64,000 nt of DNA from Hymenobacter caeli (GTDB lineage: Bacteria > Bacteroidota > Bacteroidia > Cytophagales > Hymenobacteraceae). The stretch covers positions 62,001 to 126,000 of the forward strand of contig NZ_JABSNP010000003.1 in NCBI RefSeq assembly GCF_013294115.1, written 5' to 3'. Shown here in pieces: positions 41,913-51,736 of the stretch; the stretch's first letter is position 1; each line of letters opens with the position of its first letter. The notes beneath the pieces were generated by a model. That model did no database searches. It worked only from the letters and a program-made list of their open reading frames with translations, and was not told the DNA's origin. Position numbers and translations under genes: made by a program.

Positions 41913-43910
41913 ATGAAGCAAGGACGTACCCCGGCCGCCCGGCCCGGCCGCTTGTGGTGGCGGCTGGCCGTGCTGCTGCCCCTGGCCGCCCCCATAGCGG
42001 CCCGGGCCCAGCACGTGCTGCCCCTGGCCGCCGACACCGCTCGGGCGCCCGTGCTGGCGCTGCCCGACTCGCTGGCCGTCGTGTCCCTGGTGCCCGTTGA
42101 TTCGGTGCGGCTGGCCTGGTTGCAACTCCCGCCCACCGTGCGCGACCTCGTGGGCGACCGGATGAGCTGCCTCGAAACCGAGGCCCCGCACCAGTTCAAC
42201 GACGCGGTGATGGCCTACGTCACGCTGTTCACGGTGCGCAAGCGCGAGTACACGCAGCGCATCCTGGAGCGCGAAAACCTTTATTTCCCGTTGTTTGAGA
42301 AATACCTGGCCCAGTACGGCCTGCCCACCGACCTTAAGTACCTGGCCGTGGTGGAGTCGTCGCTGATTCCGACCGCCAAGTCGGTGGTGGGGGCCACCGG
42401 GCTCTGGCAGTTCATGGGCCCCACGGCCGGCGACCTGCGCCTGCGCCGCGACGAGTGGGTGGACGAGCGCATGGCCCCCGAAAAAGCCACCGAAGCCGCC
42501 TGCAAGCACCTGCGCTACCTCTACGGCGTGTTCCACGACTGGGACCTGGTGCTGGCCGCCTACAACTGGGGCGCGGGCAACGTGCAGCGCGTGATGCGCC
42601 GCACGGGCAAAAAAACCTTCTGGGCCCTGTACCCCAACCTGCCGGCCGAAACGCGCAACTACGTGCCCACCTTCACGGCGGTGATGTACAGCATGAAGTA
42701 CGCCCGGCAGCACGGCCTGCACTCCGACCAGCTCGCTTACCAATGCGCCGAGCCGCTGGACACGCTGGGCCTGCGCGGCCAGGCCTTCGACCTGTACCGC
42801 CTGAGCCGCGCCTGCGGGTATTCTGATTCTACCTACCTGACCCGCTTTAACCCGGAGCTGTTCCGGGCCGGGTTGCCGGCCGGCTACCGGCCCTACGTGG
42901 TGCGCTACCCGGCGGCGGCCCGGGCCGCCTTCGCCGGGGCCGACCGCGCCACGCTGCTGGCGTACTGCCAGCCCCCGGCCGCCTTGCCCCAGCCGCTGCC
43001 CCCGCGGCCGCCCCGCCTCGACGGCGTGGAGCCCTGGGCCTCGGCCGCCGCGCTGGCCGCCGCGCCCGGGGCCGAAGATGAGCCCGGCAGCCCGCCGCCC
43101 GTGCGCCGCCTGCACCACAAAGTGCGCCGGGGCGAAACCGTGGCCGGCCTGGCCGAGCGGTTCGACGTGAGCCCGGCCCAGCTGCGCCGCTGGAACGACC
43201 TGGCCGCGAAGCAGGCCCTGATGCCCGGCCGCACCCTGGTGGTGCTGGTGCCGCCGCCAGCCGCCGCGGCCCCGGTGGTGGCCGCGGCCCCGCCCGCCCC
43301 GCGCCCGGCCAAGGCCTTGCCGTCGGCCGGCGAGCTGCTGGCCCGCCAGGCCCTGGCGGCGGCCAATGCCCAGGAAGTAGCCCGCCTGGCCGCCGTGGCG
43401 GCGCAGGAGCAGCAGCAAACCGCCCGCCTGGCGCGGCTGCGCCAGCGGCAGGAAGCCGCGCAGCGGGCCCAGGCCCGCATTGCCGCCGTGCAAGCCGCCG
43501 CGCTGGCCAAAATCACGGCCGCCCTGGCCGAGCGAAAGCAAGCCACTGCTGAGGCCGACGCCGAAACCACTGCGGCCCCGCTCGAAGCCCTGGCCACCGC
43601 CGAGGCCCTCACTAAAGCCGAAGGCCCTGGCAGCGAAGCCCTTGACGCCGCCGTGCCGGCCGCGCCGGCGGCCCCCGCTGCCAGGGCGCACCGGGCCCCG
43701 GCCGCCGCGCCCGTTGCAGCGGCCGCGCCAGCTGCCCGGCCGGCCACCCGCTTCGACGGGGCCCCCAGTACCCACCTGGTGCAGCACGGCGACACGCTCT
43801 ACAATCTCTCGCGCCGCTTTGGGGTGAGCGTGGCGGTGCTGCGGCGCCTGAACCACCTCACTTCCGACGATGTGAAGCTGGGGCAAAAGCTGCTGGTGCC
43901 CCGCGGGTAG
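41913..43910 (+). CDS. Membrane-bound lytic transglycosylase with two LysM domains (MltD-like)
   Basis: The 665-residue envelope enzyme has a signal peptide (basic, then LAVLLPLAAPIAARA). The SLT transglycosylase domain at about 100-280 has catalytic-type E148 in LAVVESSLIPTAKSVVGATG, LWQFMGPTAG and AAYNWGAGNVQRVM. A LysM domain lies at about 400-445 (HKVRRGETVAGLAERFDVSP) and a second at about 619-663 (HLVQHGDTLYNLSRRFGVSV). An Ala/Gln/Arg-rich linker joins them. It cleaves murein glycan strands; LysM binds murein. The frame is open from 41874, but the ATG at 41913 starts the signal peptide. Confidence 0.9.
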   Translation: MKQGRTPAARPGRLWWRLAVLLPLAAPIAARAQHVLPLAADTARAPVLALPDSLAVVSLVPVDSVRLAWLQLPPTVRDLVGDRMSCLETEAPHQFNDAVMAYVTLFTVRKREYTQRILERENLYFPLFEKYLAQYGLPTDLKYLAVVESSLIPTAKSVVGATGLWQFMGPTAGDLRLRRDEWVDERMAPEKATEAACKHLRYLYGVFHDWDLVLAAYNWGAGNVQRVMRRTGKKTFWALYPNLPAETRNYVPTFTAVMYSMKYARQHGLHSDQLAYQCAEPLDTLGLRGQAFDLYRLSRACGYSDSTYLTRFNPELFRAGLPAGYRPYVVRYPAAARAAFAGADRATLLAYCQPPAALPQPLPPRPPRLDGVEPWASAAALAAAPGAEDEPGSPPPVRRLHHKVRRGETVAGLAERFDVSPAQLRRWNDLAAKQALMPGRTLVVLVPPPAAAAPVVAAAPPAPRPAKALPSAGELLARQALAAANAQEVARLAAVAAQEQQQTARLARLRQRQEAAQRAQARIAAVQAAALAKITAALAERKQATAEADAETTAAPLEALATAEALTKAEGPGSEALDAAVPAAPAAPAARAHRAPAAAPVAAAAPAARPATRFDGAPSTHLVQHGDTLYNLSRRFGVSVAVLRRLNHLTSDDVKLGQKLLVPRG

Positions 43911-43986
43911 GCCGCGCCCGCCGGCTTGGTTCGTAGCCCTGCGGCCGGGCCGGGTGGACGCGCCGCCGGCCCACTGGCGGCGGCAG

Positions 43987-43994
43987 TACCTTTG
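43987..43994 (+). promoter_or_regulatory. -7 promoter box (TACCTTTG) of the malic enzyme gene
   Basis: The exact TAnnTTTG box is 65 bp before the ATG at 44060. A terminator-like hairpin lies between the two. Confidence 0.55.
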
Positions 43995-44016
43995 CTGGCT
44001 CGGATATGGCCCCCCC

Positions 44017-44043
44017 GGCCGCGCGGCTCGCGCGGCCGTTTTT
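44017..44043 (+). terminator. Terminator-like hairpin in the malic enzyme leader
   Basis: GGCCGCGCG (44017-44025) pairs perfectly with CGCGCGGCC (44029-44037) around GCT and is followed by GTTTTT. Either the transglycosylase transcript ends here, or it acts as an attenuator for the downstream gene, since the promoter box lies upstream of it. Confidence 0.6.
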
Positions 44044-44059
44044 CATTTGACCTTCCCTC

Positions 44060-46330
44060 ATGCTGAAAATCAACAAGCAGGACGCCCTCAACTACCACTC
44101 GCAGAGCCCCGCGGGCAAGATTGAGGTGGTGCCCACCAAGCCCGTCAGCACCCAGCTCGATTTGGCGCTGGCCTACTCGCCGGGCGTGGCCGAGCCTTGC
44201 CTGGCCATTGCCGCCAACCCCGACGACGTGTACAAGTACACGGCCAAGGGCAACCTGGTGGCCGTTATCAGCAACGGCACCGCCGTGCTGGGACTGGGCA
44301 ACATCGGGCCCGCCGCCAGCAAGCCGGTGATGGAAGGCAAGGGCGTGCTGTTCAAGAAGTTCGCGGGCCTGGACTGCTTCGATATCGAGATTGACGCCGC
44401 CGACCCCGACGAGTTTATTCGCATTGTGAAGGCGCTGGAGCCCACGTTCGGCGGCATCAACCTGGAGGACATCAAGGCCCCGGAGTGCTTCCAGATTGAG
44501 ACGGCGCTGCGCGAGCAGATGAATATCCCGCTGATGCACGACGACCAGCACGGCACGGCCATCATCACGGCGGCGGCGCTGCTGAACGGGCTGGCGCTGG
44601 TGGGCAAGAAAATTGAGGATATCCAGCTGGTGGTGAGCGGGGCGGGCGCGGCGGCCGTGTCATGCCTGCGCCTGTACCTGGAGCTGGGCGTGCGCAAGGA
44701 AAACGTGGTGGTGTTCGACAAGGACGGCCTCATCCACCCGGGGCGCACCAACCTGGCCCCCATCCAGATGCAGTTTGCCACCAGCCGGCAGCTCAACAAC
44801 CTGGGCGAGGCCCTGGCCGGGGCCGACGTGTTCCTGGGCCTGTCGGCGGCCAACGTGCTGCCGGCCGAGTTCCTGCTGCGGATGGCTGCCGACCCCATCG
44901 TGTTTGCCCTGGCCAACCCCAACCCGGAAATCGAGTACGAGCTGGCCATGGGCACCCGGCCCGACCTCATCATGGCCACCGGCCGGAGCGACCACCCCAA
45001 CCAGGTGAACAACGTGCTCGGCTTTCCCTACATTTTCCGGGGGGCGATGGACGTGCGGGCCACCGAAATCAACGAAGCCATGAAGCTGGCCGCCGTGCGG
45101 GCCCTGGCCGAGCTGAGCCGCGAGCCCGTGCCCGACATGGTGAACCGCGCCTACGGCGACAACACCCTGGCTTTCGGCCGCACCTACCTCATCCCCAAAC
45201 CCTTGGACCCGCGCCTCATCACCACCATCAGTCCGGCGGTGGCGCGGGCGGCCATGGAAAGCGGCGTGGCCCGCCTGCCCATCACCGACTGGGAGGCCTA
45301 CGGCGACCAGCTCCACGCCCGCCTCGGCGGCAACCAGAAGCTGATGAACCGCATCACGAGCGCCGCCAAGTCGGGGCCCAAGCGGGTGGTGTTTGCCGAG
45401 GGCGACAACTACAAAATCCTCAAAGCGGCCCAGATTCTGCGCGACGAGGGCATCGCCACGCCCATTGTGCTGGGGCCCCGCGAGAAAATCGAGGAAATTG
45501 CCCGCGCCAACAACATCGACCTCGAAGGCTGCGAAATCGTCAACATTCTCAAGGAAGACGACCGCCGCGCCGAGTTTGCCCAGCTGCTGTATCAGAAGCG
45601 CCAGCGCCGCGGCATGACCCTGTACGAAGGCCGCCGCCTGATGCGCGAACGCAACTACTACGCCGCCATGATGCTGGAAACCGGCGCGGCCGACGCCTGC
45701 ATCACCGGCCTCACCAAGGACTACGGCAAGAGCATCATCCCGGCCCTGCAAGTCATTGGCACAGAGAATGGCGTGAAGCGCGTGTCGTCGATGTACATCA
45801 TCCAGCACAAGCAGGGGCCCTATTTCTTCGCCGACACCACGGTGAACATCGACCCCACGGCCGAGCAGATGGTGGAGATTATCGGCCTCACGGCCCGGGC
45901 CGTGCGCTTTTTCGACAACGAGCCGCGCATCGCCGTCATCTCCTACTCCAACTTCGGCTCGAACGCCGGGGCCCTGCCCGAAAAAACCCGCCGCGCCACC
46001 GAGCTGGCCAAGGCCCGCTACCCCGACCTGCTCCTCGACGGCGAGATGCAGGCCAACGTGGCCCTGAGCCCGGGCCTGCTGCAAGAGCATTACAGCTTCA
46101 GCCCGCTGGCCGAAAAGGGAGCCAACACCCTCGTGTTTCCCAACGTGGAGTCGGGCAACATCGCCTACAAAGTGCTTCAGGAAATCGGCGGGGCCGAGCT
46201 TATCGGGCCGGTGCTGATGGGCATGCGCAAGCCGGTGCACATCCTCCAGCTCGGCGCTTCGGTGCGCGACATCGTGAACATCGCCGCCATTGCCGTGGTC
46301 GATGCGCAGTCGGGCGGCAAGGGGATGTAA
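44060..46330 (+). CDS. maeB: NADP-dependent malic enzyme with phosphotransacetylase-like domain
   Basis: The 756-residue protein has the malic N-domain ([37 protein letters not shown]), an NAD(P)-binding domain (about 165-400; [33 protein letters not shown]) and a C-terminal phosphate acetyl/butyryltransferase-like domain (about 425-750; [37 protein letters not shown]). It oxidatively decarboxylates malate to pyruvate, giving NADPH. In known MaeB enzymes the C-terminal domain is regulatory and binds acetyl-CoA. Length is normal for this fused class. Confidence 0.95.
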   Translation: MLKINKQDALNYHSQSPAGKIEVVPTKPVSTQLDLALAYSPGVAEPCLAIAANPDDVYKYTAKGNLVAVISNGTAVLGLGNIGPAASKPVMEGKGVLFKKFAGLDCFDIEIDAADPDEFIRIVKALEPTFGGINLEDIKAPECFQIETALREQMNIPLMHDDQHGTAIITAAALLNGLALVGKKIEDIQLVVSGAGAAAVSCLRLYLELGVRKENVVVFDKDGLIHPGRTNLAPIQMQFATSRQLNNLGEALAGADVFLGLSAANVLPAEFLLRMAADPIVFALANPNPEIEYELAMGTRPDLIMATGRSDHPNQVNNVLGFPYIFRGAMDVRATEINEAMKLAAVRALAELSREPVPDMVNRAYGDNTLAFGRTYLIPKPLDPRLITTISPAVARAAMESGVARLPITDWEAYGDQLHARLGGNQKLMNRITSAAKSGPKRVVFAEGDNYKILKAAQILRDEGIATPIVLGPREKIEEIARANNIDLEGCEIVNILKEDDRRAEFAQLLYQKRQRRGMTLYEGRRLMRERNYYAAMMLETGAADACITGLTKDYGKSIIPALQVIGTENGVKRVSSMYIIQHKQGPYFFADTTVNIDPTAEQMVEIIGLTARAVRFFDNEPRIAVISYSNFGSNAGALPEKTRRATELAKARYPDLLLDGEMQANVALSPGLLQEHYSFSPLAEKGANTLVFPNVESGNIAYKVLQEIGGAELIGPVLMGMRKPVHILQLGASVRDIVNIAAIAVVDAQSGGKGM

Positions 46331-46533
46331 AGACGCTTCCTTGCGCATTGAAAATGAATAGCTTGGCTGCGTAGTGTGCGGTCCTGGCTGTTGTCGGCAG
46401 AGTAGATTGCCCTTGCCAACGCCAGCGCTGGCATGATGGAACAGAACGTACCGGTTGAGAGAACACGCGCCGGCCGGGGCCCCCAAAAACGCCGGGGTGC
46501 AACATCTTTTCGGCGGCCCGGTCTAATGCACAG

Positions 46534-47148
46534 ATGAGCCACCTGCCCACCCCTCCCGTGACAGACCAGCAGCTGGTGGCGCAGGTGCTGGGGGGCCACA
46601 CCGCGGCCTTTGGGCAGCTCGTGCGGCGCACCGAGGGCCTGGTGACGCAGCTGGTATTCAAGATGATTCGCCACCCCGCCGACCGCCCGGACCTTGCGCA
46701 GGAGGTGTACCTGAAGGTGTTTAAGAACCTGGCCGGGTTCAAGTTTCAGGCCAAGCTCTCGACCTGGGTGGGCCAGATTGCCTACAACACCTGCCTGCAC
46801 TACCTGGAAAAGAAGCAGCTGGTGCTGGCAGACCCGGCGGAGCCCGCGCCCGACGACCCGGCGGAAGCCGGCCGCCGGGGCCCCCCACCCTTGGTGGCCG
46901 GTCCGGCCTACGACCCCGAAACGGCCCTTTTCGACCAGGACCTGGCCGGTATTCTGGGCGCGGCCATCGAGCAGCTGCCCCCGCTCTACCGCACGCTGGT
47001 GGCCCTCTACCACCAGCAGGAGCTGAGCTACGAGGAAATCGGGCAAATCACCTCCCTGCCGGAAGGCACGGTAAAAAACTACCTCTTTCGGGCGCGCAAA
47101 CTCTTGAAGCAGCGCCTGCTGGCCACCTACCACCGCGACGACCTATGA
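46534..47148 (+). CDS. ECF-type RNA polymerase sigma factor
   Basis: The 204-residue protein has region 2 (AAFGQLVRRTEGLVTQLVFK, DRPDLAQEVYLKVFKNLAGF and STWVGQIAYNTCLHYLEKKQ) and region 4 (LPPLYRTLVALYHQQELSYE, EIGQITSLPEGTVKNYLFRA). A Pro-rich linker joins them. It would direct polymerase to a small regulon, perhaps the outer-membrane receptor downstream. The next gene overlaps by four bases (ATGA) and looks like its anti-sigma factor. Confidence 0.92.
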   Translation: MSHLPTPPVTDQQLVAQVLGGHTAAFGQLVRRTEGLVTQLVFKMIRHPADRPDLAQEVYLKVFKNLAGFKFQAKLSTWVGQIAYNTCLHYLEKKQLVLADPAEPAPDDPAEAGRRGPPPLVAGPAYDPETALFDQDLAGILGAAIEQLPPLYRTLVALYHQQELSYEEIGQITSLPEGTVKNYLFRARKLLKQRLLATYHRDDL

Positions 47149-47582
47149 CCCAGCCCCACCTTTCCGACGACGACCTGCAACTCGCCGCCGCCGCCGCCCC
47201 GCTGCCGGCCGCCGCCGCGGCCCACCTGCCCGGCTGCCCCCGCTGCCAGGCCCAGGCAGCGGCTTACCGGCAGCTGTTTGCCGCCGCGGCCCACTTGCCG
47301 CCGCCCGCTTTTGCGTTCGACCTTGCGGCGGCGGTGCTGGCCCAGCTGCCCCGGCCCCGGCCCGCTTTTCCCTGGGTGCTCGTGGCGGTGGCCGTGCCGG
47401 TGTTGGGCGTGGTGGGCGCGTTTCTGGCCCTGTTTGGGGATGTGCTGGGGCAGGTGCTCCACGGCTTGTCGTATGGACTGGGGGCCGGGCTGGGGGTGGT
47501 GGCCGCCTTCCTGGTGGCCGGTCAGTGCCTGGAATTGCTGGCCCGGCACCGGCGGCAAATGCGCCTGCTCGCTTTTTCGTAA
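47145..47582 (+). CDS. Probable membrane anti-sigma factor
   Basis: The 145-residue product begins with a short cytoplasmic part containing HLPGCPRCQAQ, an H-x3-C-x2-C cluster as in zinc-containing anti-sigma domains. Two hydrophobic segments follow (FPWVLVAVAVPVLGVVGAFL and LGAGLGVVAAFLVAGQC) and a basic C-terminus. The four-base overlap with the sigma gene supports the role. The helix upstream of the cluster (LSDDDLQLAAAAAPLP) is degenerate Ala-rich sequence, so homology is suggestive only. Confidence 0.65.
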   Translation: MTQPHLSDDDLQLAAAAAPLPAAAAAHLPGCPRCQAQAAAYRQLFAAAAHLPPPAFAFDLAAAVLAQLPRPRPAFPWVLVAVAVPVLGVVGAFLALFGDVLGQVLHGLSYGLGAGLGVVAAFLVAGQCLELLARHRRQMRLLAFS

Positions 47583-47642
47583 TTTTTTGCAACCCGACCG
47601 GCGCTGGCCGGTCTCATCCGGTACCGCCCCCCGGCCCGACCC

Positions 47643-48074
47643 ATGAAACGCATTTGGCTGCTCCTGTTTTTTTGCCTGACGGCCTGGGAAACCCAGGCGC
47701 AGGAGGCCCCGACCCTCGCCCTCGACAACAACGGGCTAGAGCTGGCACGCCGCGTCCTGCTGCCCGGTTTGGCGCTTTTTCTACTCGGCTATTTCGTGTT
47801 GGCTGCCATAAGGCTGGTGTTAAACTATTTGCTAAAGCGGCAGATAATGGCGTCGGCCGCCTCGGAAAGCATCGTGGAGCGCCTGCTGCCCGGCCCGCGG
47901 GATGAGCAGGACAAGGTGGTGAAGTGGGTGGCGCTACTCCTCAGCACCGGCGCGGGGCTCCTGCTTTGCAACAAGTACCTGCCTCTGGGCATCCATTCCG
48001 TCATCATCCTGATTTTCAGTACCGCAATGGGTTTTTCGGCCTACTACTTCTACTTGCGCCGCCAGGCGAAGTAG
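47643..48074 (+). CDS. Small membrane protein of unknown function
   Basis: The 143-residue product has a signal-type N-terminus (KRIWLLLFFCLTAWETQA). Three further hydrophobic stretches follow: VLLPGLALFLLGYFVLAAIR, a middle one (KWVALLLSTGAGLLLCNKYL) and IHSVIILIFSTAMGFSAYYF. A charged loop between the first two contains SESIVERLLPGPRDEQDK. It lies 60 bp after the anti-sigma gene in the same direction. I recognise no named family; it may act with the sigma/anti-sigma pair. Confidence 0.6.
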   Translation: MKRIWLLLFFCLTAWETQAQEAPTLALDNNGLELARRVLLPGLALFLLGYFVLAAIRLVLNYLLKRQIMASAASESIVERLLPGPRDEQDKVVKWVALLLSTGAGLLLCNKYLPLGIHSVIILIFSTAMGFSAYYFYLRRQAK

Positions 48075-48107
48075 GGACTTTCCGGCAGTTTTTGCCCACT
48101 CTTTTTC

Positions 48108-48151
48108 GGGGCCCCCAGCTGCCAGGGCAGCGGCTGGGCCCCACCCTTTTT
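48108..48151 (+). terminator. Probable intrinsic terminator
   Basis: GGGGCCCCCAGCTGCC and GGCAGCGGCTGGGCCCC form an imperfect GC-rich hairpin followed by CTTTTT. It starts about 33 bases after the small membrane protein's stop codon. Confidence 0.55.
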
Positions 48152-48258
48152 CCATTGCTTTAACACCAAACCCCATGAATCAGCCGGTATTCTCAGCGCA
48201 ATTTACTAGGTATTACCGGGTAGTTTGTATTGCAATAATCTCTGTCAAACAACTACTT

Positions 48259-50751
48259 ATGTCAAAAATGAAAGCATCAGCTGTTTGGTTAGGGCCCCAC
48301 ATTAGCGGCCACTTTGTCTTTAGAAGCCGTGGGAAGACCGTGGCCTGTTTGCTGGTGGCGGCCAGCTTGGGGCCCCGCCCAGCGGCGGCCCAGGGCCCCG
48401 GGCAGGTAGCCGGCACATTGCTGGACCAGCGCACGCGCCAGCCGCTGCCCTTTGCCAACGTCATCCTGCTGCGGCTGCCCGACTCGACGTTGGTGGGCAG
48501 CGCCCAGACGGCGGAGAACGGCACGTTTGCACTGGCGGGCGTTGCGCCGAGCACCTACCTGCTCCGGGCCGAGGCCCTGGGCTACCAACCCGCGCGCCGG
48601 GTTGTGGCGCTAACCGCTGGGGCCCCGGGGGTGCGCCTGGGCGCGTGGCTGCTGGCGCCGGCGGCCGTGCGGCTCGGCGGCGTGGTGGTACAAGCCGAGA
48701 AGGCGGTGATGATTAATGAGCTGGGTAAAACCATTATTAATGTGGGCAAGGACCTGAACAGCGCGGGCGGCACGGCGGCCGATGTGCTCCAGAAAGTACC
48801 TTCTGTGGCCGTGGACGACAATGGGCAGGTGAGCCTGCGGGGCAGCTCCAGCGTCACGCTCTACCTCGACGGCAAGCCCGCGCCCAGCAGCCTGCGCCTC
48901 GACCAGCTGCCCGCCAGCCGCCTCGAAACCATCGAGGTCATCACCAACCCGGGGGCCCAGTACTCGGCCCAGGGCACGGGCGGCATCATCAATTTGGTGC
49001 AGAAAAAGCAAACCCAGCCTGGCTGGAACGGCGCGGCGCAAGCCACGCTGGGCACCCGCGACAAGTACAGCGCGGCGCTCAACCTCAACCGGCAGGTGGG
49101 CAGATTCAACTTCTTTGGCAGCGCCGACGGGCTGAATAACCAGTTCCGCGGCAGCGCGGGCTTGCAGCAGGTGGCCACGGCCGACGGCCGCACCGCCCGC
49201 ACCGACCAGACCGGCCAGAACACGCGCCACCAGGCCAACGAGGGCCTGCACCTGGGCGTGGACTACGCCCCCAGCGACCAGCAGCGCTTCACCCTGACCA
49301 CCGAGTTCTACAAGAACGACCTGCGCCAGACCAGCGACTTCACCACCCAGCTTGCCAGGGACCCCGACCCGGCCATCACGTTACAAAACCAGAACCTGGA
49401 AGTGGACAACCTCTACAACGCCCGGGTTTCGGGCAACTACCGGCGCGCCTGGGCCGCCCACCCCGGCCGCGAGCTGACGGCCAGCGCCACCTACATCCTG
49501 GACGGCGGCACGGTCACGTCCGAGCAGCGCGTGCTGGACGGGCCGGCCGACTACGCCCGGCAGGCGCGCCAGCAGCTGCTCGACGTAAAGATTCACCTGC
49601 CCTCCGCGCAGCTCGATTACGTGCACCCGCTGGACGACAAGCGCCGCTGGGGCGCGGGGATGAAAACGGACGTGATGGTGACGCCCGGCACGGCCGATTA
49701 CGCGGTGCAGCCCGCTGCCGGGGGCCCATTCGTGCGGCAGGAGGCGGGCTCGTATAGCTACCACTACCAGCAGGTTATCCCGCAGGCCTACGGCAATTAC
49801 CAGCAGAAAGCCGGGGCGTGGGACTACCAGGCCGGCCTGCGGGCCGAATTCACGGGGTTGCAAGCGCAGGTGCTGCCTGCGGGCTCGGCCCGCCAGCGCA
49901 TTTTCAACCTGTTTCCCTCGGCCACGGTGGCCCGCGCGCTGCCCCACGAGCAGCGCCTGCAGCTCAGCTACGCGCGCCGTTTGAACCGGCCTAATTTCCT
50001 GCAAATCATTGCCCTGCCCATCTACTCCGATGCCCGCAACTACGCGGTGGGCAACCCCGACCTGCGCCCCGAGTACGTGCACGTGGCGGAGCTGGGCCAC
50101 CAGGTGGCCTGGCAGGCCACTACGCTGAGCACCACCCTCTTCGGGCGCTTCACCAGCCAAGCCATCCAGAGCCTGCGCACGATTGATACCCTGGCCACGC
50201 GCCTCAGCGGCCAGCCCGATTTCATTGCCCGCACCAGCTACGCCAACTTCGGCCGCACGGCCAGCTACGGGCTCGAAATCTCGCTCACGCGCCCCCTGGC
50301 GGCGTGGTGGAAGCTCACGGCCAACGGCTCGTTCTACCGCAGCCAGGTGGCCAGCTACGCCGGCGACGGCACCCGCGTCAACTTCACCGGCACGGCGTAT
50401 TTGCTCAGCACCTTCAGCCCCACCAAGGCGCTGGCCGTGCAGCTCAGCGGCAATTACCGGGCCCCGCTGGTGGTGCCCCAGGGCCGCCTGCTGGCCGTGT
50501 ACGGCGTGGACGTGGCCCTGCGCCAGCGGCTATTCCACGACCGGGCCGCCCTCACCCTGCGCGTCAGCGACCTGTTCAACACCCGCCGCCAGTACACCCA
50601 GCTGGCCGCCGACGGCCTCAGCGCCGACCTGCAAACCAAGTACGAAACGCGCGTGGGCTACCTGGGCTTCACCTGGTTTCTGGGGACCAACAAGCCCGCC
50701 AGCACCATTGAAAACCAGCCGAAAGGCGACCCCGGGGGATTTGGTGGCTAG
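48259..50751 (+). CDS. Outer membrane beta-barrel receptor (carboxypeptidase-regulatory and TonB-type plug domains)
   Basis: From the chosen start the product is 830 residues. It has a signal sequence ending PRPAAAQ, a carboxypeptidase-regulatory-like domain (VAGTLLDQRTRQPLPFANVI), and a plug domain (TAADVLQKVPSVAVDDNGQV, SLRGSSSVTLYLDGKPAPSS, ETIEVITNPGAQYSAQGTGG). A large C-terminal barrel of the outer-membrane family-3 type follows. It probably imports a ligand, or binds one at the surface. The frame opens at 48175, but residues before 48259 do not look like a leader; the ATG at 48268 is another option. It follows the sigma/anti-sigma genes and may be their target. Confidence 0.87.
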   Translation: MSKMKASAVWLGPHISGHFVFRSRGKTVACLLVAASLGPRPAAAQGPGQVAGTLLDQRTRQPLPFANVILLRLPDSTLVGSAQTAENGTFALAGVAPSTYLLRAEALGYQPARRVVALTAGAPGVRLGAWLLAPAAVRLGGVVVQAEKAVMINELGKTIINVGKDLNSAGGTAADVLQKVPSVAVDDNGQVSLRGSSSVTLYLDGKPAPSSLRLDQLPASRLETIEVITNPGAQYSAQGTGGIINLVQKKQTQPGWNGAAQATLGTRDKYSAALNLNRQVGRFNFFGSADGLNNQFRGSAGLQQVATADGRTARTDQTGQNTRHQANEGLHLGVDYAPSDQQRFTLTTEFYKNDLRQTSDFTTQLARDPDPAITLQNQNLEVDNLYNARVSGNYRRAWAAHPGRELTASATYILDGGTVTSEQRVLDGPADYARQARQQLLDVKIHLPSAQLDYVHPLDDKRRWGAGMKTDVMVTPGTADYAVQPAAGGPFVRQEAGSYSYHYQQVIPQAYGNYQQKAGAWDYQAGLRAEFTGLQAQVLPAGSARQRIFNLFPSATVARALPHEQRLQLSYARRLNRPNFLQIIALPIYSDARNYAVGNPDLRPEYVHVAELGHQVAWQATTLSTTLFGRFTSQAIQSLRTIDTLATRLSGQPDFIARTSYANFGRTASYGLEISLTRPLAAWWKLTANGSFYRSQVASYAGDGTRVNFTGTAYLLSTFSPTKALAVQLSGNYRAPLVVPQGRLLAVYGVDVALRQRLFHDRAALTLRVSDLFNTRRQYTQLAADGLSADLQTKYETRVGYLGFTWFLGTNKPASTIENQPKGDPGGFGG

Positions 50752-50790
50752 CAGTAGGGTAATGGTTGAACCAGAACTTCCACCCTTTTG

Positions 50791-50829
50791 AAACCCCGGC
50801 GGTACTCAACGCCGGGGTTTTTCTTTTTT
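50791..50829 (+). terminator. Intrinsic terminator after the receptor gene
   Basis: AAACCCCGGCG (50791-50801) pairs with CGCCGGGGTTT (50810-50820) and is followed by a long T-rich run (TTCTTTTTT). Confidence 0.92.
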
Positions 50830-50920
50830 AAGGAACCCGTGGGCTGGGGCCGTGGCAAGGCCTGCGCGGCACGGCGGGTTGCGGCCCCGGGCCTTCGGCC
50901 CGACTTTGCACAAAACCCAG

Positions 50921-50928
50921 TAAATTTG
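50921..50928 (+). promoter_or_regulatory. -7 promoter box (TAAATTTG) of ruvA
   Basis: The exact TAnnTTTG box is about 50 bp before the ruvA ATG. TTTG at 50905 is closer (12 bp) than the usual spacing. Confidence 0.45.
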
Positions 50929-50977
50929 GAATGCGCAAAACCCTTTGCGGCGTCCTCCTTTCCCACCCGACCGCTTT

Positions 50978-51583
50978 ATGATTGCTTACCTCGACGGCAA
51001 GCTGGCCTACAAAGACGCTACCCAGGCCATCATGGACCTGGGGGGCGTGGGCTACGAAGTCCGCATTTCGCTGGCCACGTTTTCCAAACTGCCGGCCGAA
51101 GGCTCGCCGGCCAAAATTTACACTTACCAGCACATCAAGGAAGACGGGCAGACGCTGTACGGCTTCCTCGACCCGAGCGAAAAGGCGCTGTTCATGCAGC
51201 TGATTTCGGTGTCGGGCATCGGGCCGGGCACGGGCATCGTGATGGTGAGCAGCCTGAGCGTGGGCGAAATCCGCGACGCCATCGTGAACGAGAACGTGCG
51301 GGCCATCCAGAGCATCAAAGGCGTGGGCCCCAAAACGGCCCAGCGCGTGATTTTGGAGCTAAAAGACAAGTTCCGCAAGGACGAGCTGCTGGCCAAGGCC
51401 GGCGTGGACACCGTGCCGCTGGCCCGCCAGCACAATACGCAACGCGCCGAGGCGTTGCAGGCATTGGTAACGCTGGGCTTCGCCCGCGCCGCCGCCGAGA
51501 AGAACCTGGACCTGATTGCTCAGAAGCACGGCCCCGGCCTCACGGTAGAGGAAATGATTAAGTTTGCTTTGAAGTCGCATTAG
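50978..51583 (+). CDS. ruvA: Holliday junction branch migration protein RuvA
   Basis: The 201-residue protein has the N-terminal OB fold (MIAYLDGKLAYKDATQAIMD, GVGYEVRISLATF), two helix-hairpin-helix motifs (ISVSGIGPGTGIVMVSSL and IQSIKGVGPKTAQRVILEL) and a C-terminal RuvB-contacting helix bundle (RAEALQALVTLGFARAAAEK). It tetramerises on four-way junctions and recruits the RuvB motor. The ATG at 50978 begins the conserved MIAYLxG start; the upstream frame from 50945 is discounted. sprA follows 153 bp downstream. Confidence 0.96.
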   Translation: MIAYLDGKLAYKDATQAIMDLGGVGYEVRISLATFSKLPAEGSPAKIYTYQHIKEDGQTLYGFLDPSEKALFMQLISVSGIGPGTGIVMVSSLSVGEIRDAIVNENVRAIQSIKGVGPKTAQRVILELKDKFRKDELLAKAGVDTVPLARQHNTQRAEALQALVTLGFARAAAEKNLDLIAQKHGPGLTVEEMIKFALKSH

Positions 51584-51736
51584 GCCCAACGGGAGAGCTT
51601 TTGGCGGACAGCGCCGGTGGCAAGCTCTTGGGCCGGCGAGGTGCCCGGTGGATAATTACTCTCTTGCCCGTTCGGCGGCGGGGGCCGCTGCGGCGGCCGC
51701 TGGCCCGCCGCCCGTGGCCGCTCTCCAACTTTACCC

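Noticed and set aside
44660..46486. 608-codon antisense frame over the malic enzyme
   Set aside because: Low-complexity composition and complete overlap with an unambiguous MaeB coding region.
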